Of a stretch of 64,000 bases of DNA, positions 24,855-36,419 are shown piece after piece. The notes below the pieces were generated by a model, which worked only from the letters and a program-made list of their open reading frames with translations, did no database searches and was not told where the DNA came from. The number at the start of each line of letters is the position of its first letter. The stretch's first letter is position 1. The position numbers and the translations under genes are program-made. The DNA is from Amblyomma americanum (taxonomy: Eukaryota; Arthropoda; Arachnida; Ixodida; Ixodidae): contig NC_135498.1 of the NCBI RefSeq assembly GCF_052857255.1, forward strand, positions 87,182,639 to 87,246,638. The letters run 5' to 3'.

Positions 24855-25860
24855 CGGATGTATAGGCTCCGTAGTTATCGCGCACGACTGCTGATCCTGA
24901 GGACATGGGAGCCACCCAGCCGCGGCGGCCGAGTTTCTATAGTGGTTAAACGCATGATGCTGCGTATTATGGCGCGTTCACACTTGGACATTCGGCGGCG
25001 AGAGCCAGCGGAATCCGCTTCCGCGGCAGAGATTCCGCCGAAATACCCAGCGGAAAGGCCGATCGGTCTAAGACCGAATTCTGCCGCCGGAAAAAAATCC
25101 GCCGAATCTCGTCAGCCAATAGGAAGGCGAGTACCCGCGGCGACAAACATGGCGGCGCCCTTCGATGCAGGACGCCTTGCTATGGACTGGATTCGTCGCT
25201 GTTACTGCATTTTTCAGCACGTTCACATGCCATAAAAGAACCAGCGGTCTTTCGCTTTGTCTTATCTCGCCCATAGGAAAACGATTGAGCGATAAATTTG
25301 CTTTAATTTTTATTTCGGGTGACGATTCTTCCCCTTTTAGGCTTAAGAGGGACGTCGAGCTGTTGACAATGGTTCCTGTCCTAACCACCAGATGGCGCCA
25401 CTGGGCGTTTAAAAAGTGAGAATGTTAGAAATGTCGTAACGTCCGACAAAATAGCTGCATTTATCGTACGCAAGCGTGCATAAGGTTTTGGTATGCAGAC
25501 AGCATCGATTAACCTCTTGTCACATCTGTGAACGCCGTGAGCAGACGACACAGACACGATGAGCGGCGATGCGGTGGCCGGGAAGTGTGAACGAGACAGC
25601 ATTTCGGCGGCCACGGATTCCGCTTCCTCTCGCCGCCGAATGTCCAAGTGTGAACGCGCCATTAGTTCGTTATCGGTGCATGTTAAAGATCCCCAGGTGG
25701 TCGTAATTATCCCGATACCTTTACTATGACCCGTTTTTCTATCTTTTTTCCTTCACTCCCTCTTTTATCCTCCCTTCCCTTAATTACGGTGCGGTTCGGG
25801 TGTCCACCTAGATATGTGAGACAGCTAGTGCGCCACTTTCCTAAAAAAAGTTCCAATTTT
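24855..25860 (+). mobile_element. tRNA-derived SINE split by a MITE
   Basis: The SINE head (GTTATCGCGCACGACTGCTG to AGTTTCTATAGTGG, about 24870-24950) and body (TTAAAGATCCCCAGGTGGTCG to GATATGTGAGACAG, about 25680-25835) lie on either side of the 692-bp MITE at 24970-25661. Joined across the TTA duplication they read in the normal SINE order. The SINE was therefore there first. Confidence 0.7.
24970..25661. mobile_element. PIF/Harbinger-like MITE, 692 bp
   Basis: The ends are inverted repeats beginning TGGCGCGTTCACACTTGGAC. They are perfect over 35 bp and recognisable with mismatches for about 70 bp (shared GCGGAATCCG and CCGCCGAAAT). TTA flanks both sides (24967-24969 and 25662-25664), the 3-bp duplication typical of PIF/Harbinger. 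There is no transposase ORF, so it is non-autonomous. Its TIR differs from that of the 6731/21064 element, so it is a separate family. Confidence 0.85.
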
Positions 25861-26075
25861 TGGACGAGTAAGTAATGTACAGTGGTGAGCAGCCCTGTTT
25901 AGAGCGCACCGACGGTGCTCTGTGGAGCAAGCCAGCGCCAATTAACGTTAGGCACTGGGTTCGAATTATGGGTCAATTCTGCATGATCGGCCAAAAGAAA
26001 CCGGTGCCTGCTCGTGGGTCCTGGGCGTCATTTCCGCTCAGTGCTTGCTCTTCACGCCGATAGGGCCGTGCTGAA

Positions 26076-26077
<2 letters not shown>

Positions 26078-26133
<56 letters not shown>
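26078..26133. repeat. (TA)n microsatellite, 56 bp
   Basis: A pure TA tract. It abuts sequence reading GGAAATAAATAGAA on the minus strand, which could be the 3' tail of a minus-strand LINE. Confidence 0.95.
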
Positions 26134-26135
<2 letters not shown>

Positions 26136-27630
26136 TATTTATTTCCATCAAAGATGGGGGAGGCGAGGCAAAAAGCTGCGATAGCAACTTGACAAGTCCT
26201 CGTCCCCTACAAAGCAGCAGCCGTACACGCCGACAACCCGACACATCTTTCATCGAAGAAAAACATAATAATACATAATAAAGTATAGAATGTACTACTC
26301 GTACATGAAAAACACAATAATACATAATAAAGTATGGGATGTACTGTTCGTACAAAAAGTGAATACAAGTTTCTAAGTGGGAGGAAGATTAGATACTAAT
26401 ATCTAAGAAAAATGTAATGGTAAAAAGGAGCTCACAAATGTAATACAGCAACATAAAGGCGACATTGGTTGATAGTTCATAACATAGAAAGCATTCACAA
26501 ATGTATGCATTCATGACAACTGAATTAGGCAAAGGCAAAGCTTAAGTATAAGTGAAAAATATATAGGACACACAAAGGTAACATTACAGGAATAAAGATT
26601 TCAGTTCATGTGGCTTAAGTTCAAGAATATCAATGTTATCCTTTAGGTATGTGTTTAGTATATTAGGATGTAACAGCGGTAGGAAAAACAATGCGTTTCG
26701 GGCGTATTACGAAACGGCTAGGCTAACAAGTGTAAGTGATATCGGATGATCTCGCGTTTCAGAAGAAAGTGCAAATGATAGCGGCACGAAACGAACTCGC
26801 AAGGAGGGGTCAGGACAAGAAAGCGATGAGCAGGCATCTCTGCTTTTGCCGCGCATGCGCACGGGATGCCTAGCTCAAACCCAGAGCACAACGTAAGACG
26901 GCGCTGACTTGCTCCGCAGAGCACCGTCTGCGCGCTCTAGACAGGGTTGCTCACCAGTGTACAAGCAGTGAAAAAAAAATGTGGAGGACGCTTAAGTTTC
27001 GCCTTTAAGAGTGGAACGCGACCGCGTGTTGCAGCACTGAGTCTACGGAACGCCATCGCCCGTTCGGCGAGGGCGAGCGGCGCGCCATCTGTCGGGGCAG
27101 CGCCGTACATTGCGAGGAGGGGGTCTTCTGTGTTTGCCGCATGATGGCGGTGAATGCGCACCAAGCGCAGAATTGTAGCGGAAACTTACTTATCTACTCC
27201 CTTAACTCCGACTTCTGTAATTTACATGCTCATAATTACCGATATACACCGCACTAAAGCTTTCTACGGCACGTTTATAAGACAACACCGCGTTCACTAG
27301 AGGTGCTTATGTTCACTACAAACTAGTGTTCCTGTATATGCGGGAGCACTACTACAAACCAACGATCTGGCGTTGCGGAGATCGATATATTGGCTCGGGG
27401 AAGACAGTCAAGCAAATCTTTTAGCAATTTCTTACGTGGGACATTTGAAAGGTATTGCAAACTGAACCGAGCATTGAGAAACCGGAAAGCAAAGACCGCT
27501 TCTTTCAAAAATCTACTTGCACTGTATCGCATCCCGTCTACAGTAGAAATAACATAGTTTGACAAAGCCCAAGAAAGCCTCACTTGAATAAAAGTCCACA
27601 GGAAAGGGTTGCGTTCTTCTCGAAGAAACA
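26134..27630. other. Possible LINE 3' tail, short tandem repeat, otherwise no gene
   Basis: At 26262-26354 two copies of a roughly 48-bp unit containing AATAATACATAATAAAGTAT lie in tandem. Minus-strand translation near 26600-26690 gives NILNTYLKDNIDILELKPHE, which looks like a LINE C-terminal end, but this is weak. The segment 26940-27150 is GC-rich and looks like a dispersed repeat; I could not assign it. Confidence 0.4.
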
Positions 27631-27631
27631 T

Positions 27632-29376
27632 AAATCTTTATTTATTTTGTACATACTATCAGTCCAGCTGGACTAAGATAGGAGTGGGTACGACATCAAA
27701 ATTTATGAACGCAGGCCAGTACGATAAAACAGCCAGTACAGTCAAACACAGTTCATAAAATGCAGTCAATGTAATGTACAAATTATGTGCACTCCTGCGT
27801 TGAATATTTGCTCATGAGGGTAGCAAATTGCTCTCGGGATTGGGCATTCACAACGGGGTTAGGAAGGCTGTTCCAATCGGACGATGTGGCAGGAAAAAAA
27901 GAGTATTTAAAACAGTCTTTAAAAAAATTTTCTACCTGGTCGTGTTTATTATGTTTATTACGAATGACGCGTGTGTTTGCTTCGTTAATGTATTGTTCTT
28001 TCTTAACCAAGACTTAACCATTTATTACACAATAAAACAGAATTAGTCGTTTTTCTTTTCGTCTGTGGGAAAGAAGAGGAACATCTGCTTGGGGATAAAG
28101 AGGGGTCACTGAATCCAATCGTCGATACCGGGAGAAAATGAAGCGTAGCGCCCGTCTCTGTATCTGCTCAAGCTGAGAGACAGACTTTTTGTGATATGGG
28201 TCCCATATTTCGCATGCGTAATCAAGTAAAGGCCGTACAAGCATCTTGTACGCTGTCAGTTTTGTGTCCGTAGAAGCCTGTTTTAGGACGCGCCTAATGT
28301 AGCCTAATCGCTTGTTTCCCTTCGCGACAATGTTGTCAATATGTTTTGCCCAGCTAAGATTTGAGGTGATGGTCACGCCGAGGTACTTGTATTCAGTTAC
28401 TCTGAAAAGCGGGTTACCTTGCAAGTTATACACATAGTTCAGGGGCTCAAGCTTGTGAGTAATTGTCATGCAAACTGTCTTGTGCAGGTTCAGTGACATC
28501 TGCCATTCCGTACACCAATTATCTATGTGGAGCAGATAATCATTAAGCTGAATTTGGTCCTTAACGGATCTAATTTCATGGTAGATAATACAATCGTCTG
28601 CGAATAGCCTCGCTTTTACTGGTGAATCCCGGATCATGTCATTAATGTATATCAGGAATAAGAGGGGGCCAAGAATTGACCCCTGGGGTACACCCGATTT
28701 AACTTCGCAACAATCGGACCTCTTATCCCCAATGACAACATACTGTCTGCGAACTCTTAGGAAGTCCTCTACCCATCGAACTACACAGTTATGTCCCAAA
28801 ACAGTTTTTACCTTAATTAGAAGTTTTCTGTGGTTAACCTTGTCGAAGGCTTTTTTGAAGTCTAAGAATATAACATCTATCTGTCCCCGGCAGTCAATCG
28901 CTTTACAAAAATCATGACAACATTCCAATAGTTGCGTCACTGTTGACAAGCCCTCCCGAAAGCCATGTTGGTATTCACTAAAAAAATCATTGCGCGTTAA
29001 GTGCTGGCGAATGTGTTTTGATACAATATGCTCTAAAAGCTTACAACACACTGATGTTAGTGCTATTGGCCTGAAATTGAAAACATTAGCAGTGTAACCA
29101 TCCTTAAAAACTGGCGTAACCTTACCAATCTTCCAGTCATCAGGAAGCGTACCTGTGGTTAAAAATTTCTTAAAAATTATGAAGAGATACCTAGCCGTCC
29201 ATTCAGCGTACCTCTTTAAAAATAAGTTCGGTATTTCATCCGGGCCTGCAGCCTTTGAGGTGTCTAGCTTCAGCAGTGAAGCCAGAATTCCCTCGTATGA
29301 CACTTGCAATTCGTCTAATTCGGGTAAATTGGTGACATCACCTGCTTCATGTACAAGCTTGGGAAAGAAAGACCCC
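27632..29376 (-). mobile_element. CR1-like LINE, 5'-truncated
   Basis: This is the 3' part of a non-LTR retrotransposon. It comprises an ORF2 with the reverse transcriptase and a 3' UTR ending at about 27632 in AAATAAATAAAG on the minus strand. The 5' end stops abruptly at about 29376 within the region before RT, so the endonuclease and ORF1 are absent. Truncation at the 5' end is usual for LINEs. Confidence 0.85.
28014..29309 (-). pseudogene. CR1-like reverse transcriptase ORF2 fragment
   Basis: This 431-codon open stretch has RT motifs in order: KAAGPDEIPNLFLKRYA near residue 20, FRPIALTSVCCKLLE near 80, IFLDFKKAFDKVNHRKLL (motif A) near 147, SGVPQGSILGPLLFLIYIND (motif B) near 206, LFADDC (motif C) near 236, and YKYLGVTITSNLSWAKHI near 310. 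The start at 29309 is simply the first usable codon, and coding sequence continues upstream to about 29376. A frameshift near 28010 moves the C-terminal end (FFPATSSDWNSLPNPVV) into the frame at 27783-28010. The protein would copy its own RNA at the target. Truncation and the frameshift make this copy inactive. Confidence 0.9.
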
Positions 29377-29377
29377 C

Positions 29378-30530
29378 TTTTCTCAAACGCAGAAATAAAT
29401 TATCACGTTTTGTCCTCTCCCATGAGGACTGCCAAAAAAACGGCGAAAAGAGATGAAACTTATGGATGTTAAGTCAAGAGCACTAAACGACCTGCAACAA
29501 ATAGCACAGTTTTGAAACCAGGTATGCGCTACAAATGTTTGCGCGCGCGAATATAGACAGCTTGTGTGCCGACCATTTCTGTGTACGCGTGGACAGTTCT
29601 TGAATTTTCTCCTTCCAAAAGTCATCGTTATCTCGATACTTGTCAAGAGGAACACCTATAGGTACTTGGAAGGGATATGTGACCATTTTACACTTGCATG
29701 AAACAAAGGCGCTGATGTCCAGTTCCCTGCCAAAGGCCCGCACATTTGTCGAGATTAACAACGCTATTGGATACATAAAAAAAACTGCGAACAACCGACA
29801 TCGCATGTTCTATGCTGCTGTGATCGCTGCAAAAAATTGCCACATAATCGGCAAAAGCCAGTACTTTAATTTCACGTGCTTCTAGTTCAAAACCACGATT
29901 AGAGCTGTTATTTATTACATTCCGGCAAAGTGGCTCTAGGTGCAGAGCGAAAAGTTGCGGTGACAATGGGCAGCCTTGTCGCACGGATGCTCTCACGGCA
30001 GTTCTCTCTTTGAGCTCTCGGTTAACAACCAGATTCGTGGTACAGTTACTATAAGCCATTTTAACCCCTATTAAAATTACTTCTCCAACACAGACATGTT
30101 CGAGGATTTTAAAAAGAATGTCATGACATACACGGTCAAAGGCCTTCTCTAAATCAATCTGAAACACTGCGACTCGCCTTAAGTCAGCGTCGCATCATTC
30201 CAGTATGCTTCGAGTGACATGAACATTCGTGAAGATGATTCACCCTTGAATTCCACACGTCTGGTGGGGGCCAACCAAGATGTCCATAATTGACTGTGAA
30301 CGTTTGGCTAATACTTTCATAAAAAATTTTATAATCAACATTACTAAGCGTTATCGGCCGATAACCAGTAACTTGCTTAAGCTTAGCAGGATTGTCAGTT
30401 TTCGGTATAAGTACCTTATGCGCACGAGAAAACGACGGTGGCAAAAGCCCATTCTAAATGACTCTTCATTAACGCCTTGTAAAAAATTGATCTCTGTATA
30501 GTGGAGGCCAAGGAGGAAATGTTTTAAAAA
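29378..30530 (-). pseudogene. LINE reverse transcriptase segment, inverted 5' part
   Basis: Minus-strand motifs run LIPKTDNPAKLKQVTGYRPI (about 30370-30430), FQIDLEKAFDRVCHDILF (about 30110-30165), ASVRQGCPLSPQLFALHLEP (about 29930-29990), LAFADYVAIFCSD (about 29835-29875, with ADY in place of ADD), PFQVPIGVPLDKYRDNDDFW (about 29615-29665) and LSIFARANICSAYLVSKLCY (about 29500-29560). A stop separates the first two pieces and further frame changes follow. The family is the same as the 1.4-3.5 kb relic. It abuts the truncated CR1 5' end at about 29377. Confidence 0.8.
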
Positions 30531-30539
30531 GAGTAAGGA

Positions 30540-30925
30540 AAATGGAGGTGCCACCGGGTGTGAAGACGTTCTCCTTAATAATAATTAAGCACTCTGGGAC
30601 GTTGCCGGTTAAAACATGGATAAAGGAGAAGGGATTGTTTCTACCATGGGGTGCTGACTGCTTGTTATGTCACAAAGCAGAGTCAATAGAACACGTCTTT
30701 ATGGACTGCTGGGATGCGCTGCTCTTTTGGGACGTGCTCCAGCGTACAATAAAGAAACACTTACCCTAGACGCCGTATGAGATACGATTCCTTGACGTTG
30801 AGCCGGTTATTTATACATACGATGTAATTTTTCTTCTTGGCCTGCACAACATCTGGCGAAGCAGGATGGCTGGCTGTACGACACTGCGATGAAGATGCTC
30901 GCCGCTCTATCCCCGAACCACGCAT
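30540..30925 (+). pseudogene. LINE ORF2 C-terminal segment, sense orientation
   Basis: The plus strand encodes SGTLPVKTW, then a zinc-binding motif CLLCHKAESIEHVFMDC (C-X2-C..H..C), then FWDVLQRTI, then after a frame change VIFLLGLHNIWRSRM. These match the C-terminal end of the 1.4-3.5 kb relic in the same order. With the inverted segment on its left, it forms a head-to-head LINE broken at about 30535. Confidence 0.75.
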
Positions 30926-30943
30926 CGCATGCGCAGCATTGCT

Positions 30944-30950
30944 TATAAAA
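30944..30950 (+). promoter_or_regulatory. TATA-like box
   Basis: TATAAAA lies 40 bp upstream of the ATG at 30990, inside a GC-rich stretch. The spacing is short for a TATA-initiated transcript with a 5' UTR, so this is only suggestive. Confidence 0.3.
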
Positions 30951-30989
30951 GGCGGAGATGTAGGGGGCGGCTGTAGCACAACGTTTGAC

Positions 30990-31187
30990 ATGGATGCAGA
31001 GGAGAGTTCAGCCGCTAATAAACTGCGGTATAGACAAGAGATGAACTCTTCCGATCCTCAGGTTGTCGCCTGGCAGTTGGGTACTCAACAAAGAGAGAAT
31101 GAGCGTAAGAAGGCGAAGAGAGCAGCGGAGACCCTGAATAGAGAGAGGAACGGCTTGCCAAAGGAGATGCCAGACTGCCGAGCTTAA
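30990..31187 (+). CDS. Unrecognised 65-aa basic, charged ORF
   Basis: The ORF runs ATG to TAA. It encodes an Arg/Lys/Glu/Gln-rich peptide with an RENERKKAKRAAETLNRERNG helix-like segment, and has no signal peptide or known motif. It is preceded by a TATA-like box and follows a LINE tail. It could be the start of a transposon-encoded or host protein whose later exons are not visible, or it could be a chance ORF. Confidence 0.25.
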   Translation: MDAEESSAANKLRYRQEMNSSDPQVVAWQLGTQQRENERKKAKRAAETLNRERNGLPKEMPDCRA

Positions 31188-31189
31188 TA

Positions 31190-32665
31190 GGCGGAGCATA
31201 GCCGCTGAGATGGATCCCAAATTCTCATTGCTAAACATACAGTGACCACAACAAGCTCAGCGAGAAAAACGTGTCTCTCGCTACGTATATCCTGGCATAG
31301 CCGAGCTAAGCCACTGCCATTTTTTTTTTGACAAGAAATTCTTATGTGGACCCAGATTCTCAACTTTCTTTTTCTCAGCCTACCCAAACAACATACATTA
31401 CTAATCCTCTTTCTTAGGCGGCTATGTATGTAACTACAGCTGTAAACGGGCTTACATGGGCACACAGTATTAGCATATGAAGGCACAGTACACACAATTC
31501 ACTCTGCTTACTCTTTTCTGAAATGTGACGTGCGGCTTCATATGTAAACTTTGTTCTCAGACCGTGAGCTGAGAAAGGAGGTTTATTTACCGGTCATAAG
31601 CGAATACTTCGTACTTATTAAAGCACGATGATGCCCAGTGCATCATTAAAATAAGAAAACACATATTAAAAAGTTGCTATTTTCAATCTTTCAGTGCGGA
31701 AGACGTTACTTCAACGTCGCATGGTAAGATGTAGACCGGACCACCGACCGAGGTTTTTTTTTTTGTACTTGGCTAGGGGCCAAATTTTTATCTTGCTATA
31801 ATGCTTTATTCTGAACAGACGGCAATCTGTCGAAAGTTAGACTACGCATGATAAGGGTTCGGCATGTGGCACTTAAAAGCAGCTTTCGTCCACTTAGGCC
31901 TCGCTGTTTGGTCAAGAAGTGTTCTGAGAGTACTACGGAGAACGTCCGGGAAAGACTGCCAATTGAATAGCCCATACGAGCTTCCTGTTATCGTCACTCG
32001 ATACGGGCTTAGTCTTTTTCGTAGCAACCGTTCAAGTTGATCCCACTCAGGCCGGGCACTTAAAAGTTGTAATACCGCCAGTCACGTCGAAACATCACCG
32101 TTCATTTGTTATCGTCGTCAATGTCACTGCTCGGGTCGAAGGTGGAAAACATCACACTATTGAAGTCCTTTCGACTAGCCTGACGTAAAATGCAAAAAAA
32201 AACTTAAAAAATGAACGACGAGACTGCGTTTTTATATGCTAAGTAGAACGTGACGCAAAAACAAAGTACAGAAGAACACAACTGATATAAGCTTGCACCA
32301 TATCTATTCTCCTGGGTTCAGCCCACAAAGAAATCAACGTAAACTAACGTGTTTACTCGAATCTGTTGCGAGATTTGATATCGGAGTATAAGTGAAAAGC
32401 CAACCCTCGCGTTTCATCCAATATCACGCGGAGACAAGAACACACAATGTATTAACTCGCATACTGCGTCGAGCAGGTCGTCTCTAACTTCGGGAAACCG
32501 GCGCAAAAACAATTATAATGTTCGTTGGTCGGCCAGCGAATGCTGACAACGCTGAGCGGAGAAAAGTAGACAACGTTACACATCAAGTTCCAAACACTAA
32601 TGCATCCCCACCAGGCTCCCTTTTGACGCACTCTCCGCTCTCCCCATCTTAGCATCTCCTTTAAG
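31190..32665. other. No gene recognised
   Basis: No domain-bearing ORF or clear repeat boundary was found. The sequence is AT-rich with short unconvincing frames. Confidence 0.5.
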
Positions 32666-32699
32666 GAAAAATACTTGTGCCTACATTCCCCCTTGAACT

Positions 32700-32925
32700 T
32701 CCTTCTCCCTCATAAGCTAACGATATTGGAGGAGGTATCCCTTAGAAGGACCCGGGCAGGGGCGGCCTTTACCCTGTCGGCCACGTACCGATGGGGCTCT
32801 GAAGAAGACGCAGGACCCACCACATGCCCGAGGTGTTCTACACCGGCTGCAGAGGTTGCTGTTCGCCACCTTCTGTGCACTTGTGCGTGGACAGGGGCTT
32901 CAAGGACACGCATTTTGTAGGAAGT
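32700..32925 (+). pseudogene. LINE ORF2 C-terminal zinc-motif fragment
   Basis: The plus-strand frame contains SLRRTRAGAAFTLSATYRWG followed by CPRCSTPAAEVAVRHLLCTC. This C-X2-C..H..C arrangement closes the ORF2 of R1/Jockey/I-type non-LTR elements. No RT remains upstream, so this is a small 5'-truncated remnant. Confidence 0.5.
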
Positions 32926-33069
32926 GTGACTAACGGCGACAAGGGAGGAGAATTTCTTCAAGCGACTAACCGAGAACAGTAAGAGCGGGAGCCTTCAGCG
33001 GCTCCTGCATGAAAACACCTTTCATGACTTTCTTTAAGTAATATACTGCGAACCCAGATTATGCCTTGA

Positions 33070-33207
33070 TTTTGAAGATGTCGGGACGGCGCGAAAACAA
33101 CAAGGACCAAAGAGGCACACGAACACAACTGGACAGGCGCCTGTCCAGTTTTGTTCGTGTGCCTCTTTGGTCCTTGTTGTTTTCGCGCCGTCCTGACATC
33201 TTCAAAA
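33070..33207. repeat. Spacerless 138-bp palindrome
   Basis: The left arm (33070-33138) and right arm (33139-33207) are reverse complements over 69 bp with two mismatches and no loop. The centre reads GGACAGGCGCCTGTCC. Arms of this length with no spacer would extrude as a cruciform or fold as a long RNA hairpin. No target duplication was identified. Confidence 0.92.
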
Positions 33208-33209
33208 AG

Positions 33210-36200
33210 CTATGCATGCACCAACTAGCCCAAACCAAAGTACTTCTTATGCCTTGATGGCAAGTGGGCGAAAAAAAACGAAAGCCCTGAATAACAAATT
33301 CAGATCAACTCAAGAAATTGGCGAAGCGCATCACACGTCAGAGCAGCGGCAGAGGAATGAGAAGCTGCTCGCCGAAGACGGCGCACTTGCGTCAAGAACG
33401 CGGGTTCGACACATAGTCGCGAGGAAATTCGTAAGAGGACACGAGAGGGAGGCATAGAATATCAGATTCTGAATGTTTTGCAATCTCCCTCAACGTTCGC
33501 AGCACCGTCGATGTGGCGCGCTAACTGTCGTAATCAGCTTTGGGCGCACGCTTAGATTTGGTTGAGGATCCATTGAAACAGCTTGATGATCTTTACGAAC
33601 AGTTTCACACTCGTGGCTGCACAATGAGGGTACGTTGGTTTGTGATTTGACTTCATGTGCATCAAAGTTGTGTGCCAGCTCATGTCAACGTGTTTTTCCT
33701 CAGAACCGCAGTGAATCAAGTCGCAAATATTTCGAGCAGAGTAAGCTTGGAATGAGCCCAGTTCAATACTTGGGAGAAGATCGGAAGTCCAGTATACATA
33801 TGCACCTTTTTGTAACGCACTAAAAAATCGAAAAATTGAACGCTGTCATAGCTGGGCGCCTCCCAGGTGATGCAAGGTCTTTTGGAAGGATTCTTGAATA
33901 ACGTGACGTTGTCGTCAACAAGAGCGCTTTGTTTGCTACATACCCAGAACTTCTGGTGAAACGCATTTTTCAATGCGGAAGAGTTTAGAAACCCAATATT
34001 TTCACATATTGTAAGATTTCACTATAAAAGTCAATATATATGCAGATCTCCCCACGACAGGCTTGCATTTCTTGCTGTTAACGTTCTTGCTATCGTAAAA
34101 AATGCTCCAAATTGGTTTTATATGGCAGTCATATCTACTCGATGCGAGCGACTGAAAAACTTTAAAATATAGATTTTATTACGCCTCAGAGGAATGGGTC
34201 CTTGCCTTCAAATTTCCATAACAGTACCTTACAATATTCCAATATTCAGATTTTTTGTCCATAAAAGCTGAACTTGGTTTACTGAGTGCACCATTGATGC
34301 TGTTTGTAACTACTTTCAGCTGCGGTCTTGAAAACATAAGGAGGACAGGCCAGTTTTATAACGAAAAAGCGGGACACTACACCACTCAGGTGGTCTGTTT
34401 ATGGTATCTTAATGCCGACCCAATTAAAGAGTTTTAAATGCTCTCCCACTTTTGAAAAAACTTGATCCATCGAGTGGTCAAAAGATAGAATAGATGTAGA
34501 AATAATGCAAGCATATTTCATCTTGCAAAAGACCCCATTTGCGTGAGGAAACTGCCGATGTCAATAACCGATGAAGAGATTGCATTTTTGAATGCCTGCA
34601 ATGCATTCGTCTTATCCTCTATGCTTCTTTCTATGCTGCCTAGTAGTATATCATATCCTTGTTTCCTTCAGCTCGGGATTCTTTCTGCATTTTGTGGTTT
34701 TGTATGGTTATACGCGTTATTTTGTTTAAAAATAAACTCTGTTGGTAAGTGGCGCTAGTCCAGTCCGCACTGCTTTTTCTGCTCGATTTTTCGAGCCATC
34801 GCATTTCATCAGATATGACTTACCTTGAACCAGCTCAAACAATATCTTTGCAGTATCGTGCACCAGCGCGCACTCTGAGGTATACAAGCACGGTTGCAGC
34901 GTGCTCATGGCACGCGCTGTATATATAAAAAAATGTGTAGCACAACACTGTGCCTGCAGCTGAATTTTTTTAAAAAGGAGAATTTGTTTTTTTTATTCGA
35001 AAAGTGTGCAACGAGGCATAAGTTGAAAAAAGGGAAAGAAATGAGAGCATGAGACAGCCTGTGCCGCATTATCCTCATGATAAGGTACGTCTAGGCTCAT
35101 TAGTTTTACTTTCAAGGGTAGCCCCAGCAGCGCAGGTAAGGAGCTGATTCTTACAAGCAACGAGCATTACCAAGGACTGCTAGAAGGGATAAAGAAAGCA
35201 ATGAAGGAGCACGAAATAGGAACTGCAATCGTTCTCCGCTAATAGGACCCTCGTTAATATGGGTGACTCTCATTATGGACACTTTTTCTGAGGACCAAAC
35301 TTTTTAAAATGAATTTACTCCTCGTTAAAATTGGAACTCGCTGTCCGGACACTGGGCAGGTTCAAAATGCGCAGTGTTTTTATAGGCCTAAGCATTTTTG
35401 TCGCAATAATATGAGCGGTTATGAGAACGAATCTCCACGGTTGCAACCAAATATCCGTTTTCTGTATTTTGAGTGCAGGACACCAGCAAAAGGCCATGCC
35501 AAAACAAAAATGCTTGATTGGGAGCCTTTTATTTTCTGGGCTTATGCCTTACACTGTCAAGACGGCGAGCGGACGTGCATCATCATTTGTCTTAATGGAT
35601 AAATGGTTGTGAAGCAAAATATGTCTGCAACTTGCGCTACGTTGAGGTCCGAATGAGTACAGATGTGTACTAGAGGTTTGTAGGATCTGAAAAATACCTG
35701 TATGCGATAGGTGGTCAGGCCATGAAGAGCACTTACGCGGCGCATAGACCGCAGTCCTCACAGCATTATTTTTAGAAAATAATAGATCCTAGGATAACTG
35801 ACAGACATGCCATATTTATTTATATTCCAATTCATTGCCGACCAGTATGCACAGAAGCATACCTAGCTTATAAAGTGTTTTTTTTTTAACGTTCCTTATC
35901 AGGATTCGTTTTTACGGACGATTCGCTTTATTTACAGTTTTGCTCGGGAACCAAAGTGCCTACATCAACTGGGCATGATTGTAATGCAATGAAACAGTGC
36001 ACGATTTCAACCACGGGTGCAGTCACAATACAGCACAAGCTTAATTGTATTCATTTGCGCCAATCGGCATCCGGTCAAATACGTTAGTGTCTCCGTAATG
36101 CAGCAGTCGCAGATCACAAAACAAATGCACTGCCTCCTGCAGAAAGGCTGTTGGAAAATGTCGACCGCAAAAGGAAGGATTGTTGGGCCTGTTGGTTCAT

Positions 36201-36410
36201 GATTACTGTCGAAAACAGAGCTGTGTGTGTTGTTTATTTTCTATGTCCCGAGTTTAGGCTGTTTTCGGCAGTAATGGAAAATGTTTACGCCCGCTGGTGC
36301 GGGGTCCAGAAGGTGTCTCTTGCAAATGCAAACTACCTATTCATCGAGCGAACCTTTACTCAGGTATAAAACGAAGCGCGTGTGGGCAGTGGTTCCTATC
36401 ACCAGGGGCT
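33210..36410. other. No gene recognised; pogo/Tigger-like motifs near 35236-35330
   Basis: CCTCGTTAATATGG at about 35247 and CTCCTCGTTAAAATTGG near 35319 resemble the motif at about 18178. With GGACACTTTTTCTGAGGACC between them they could be a pogo/Tigger-type MITE remnant. The rest has only short unassigned frames. Confidence 0.4.
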
Positions 36411-36419
36411 AAAAAGATT

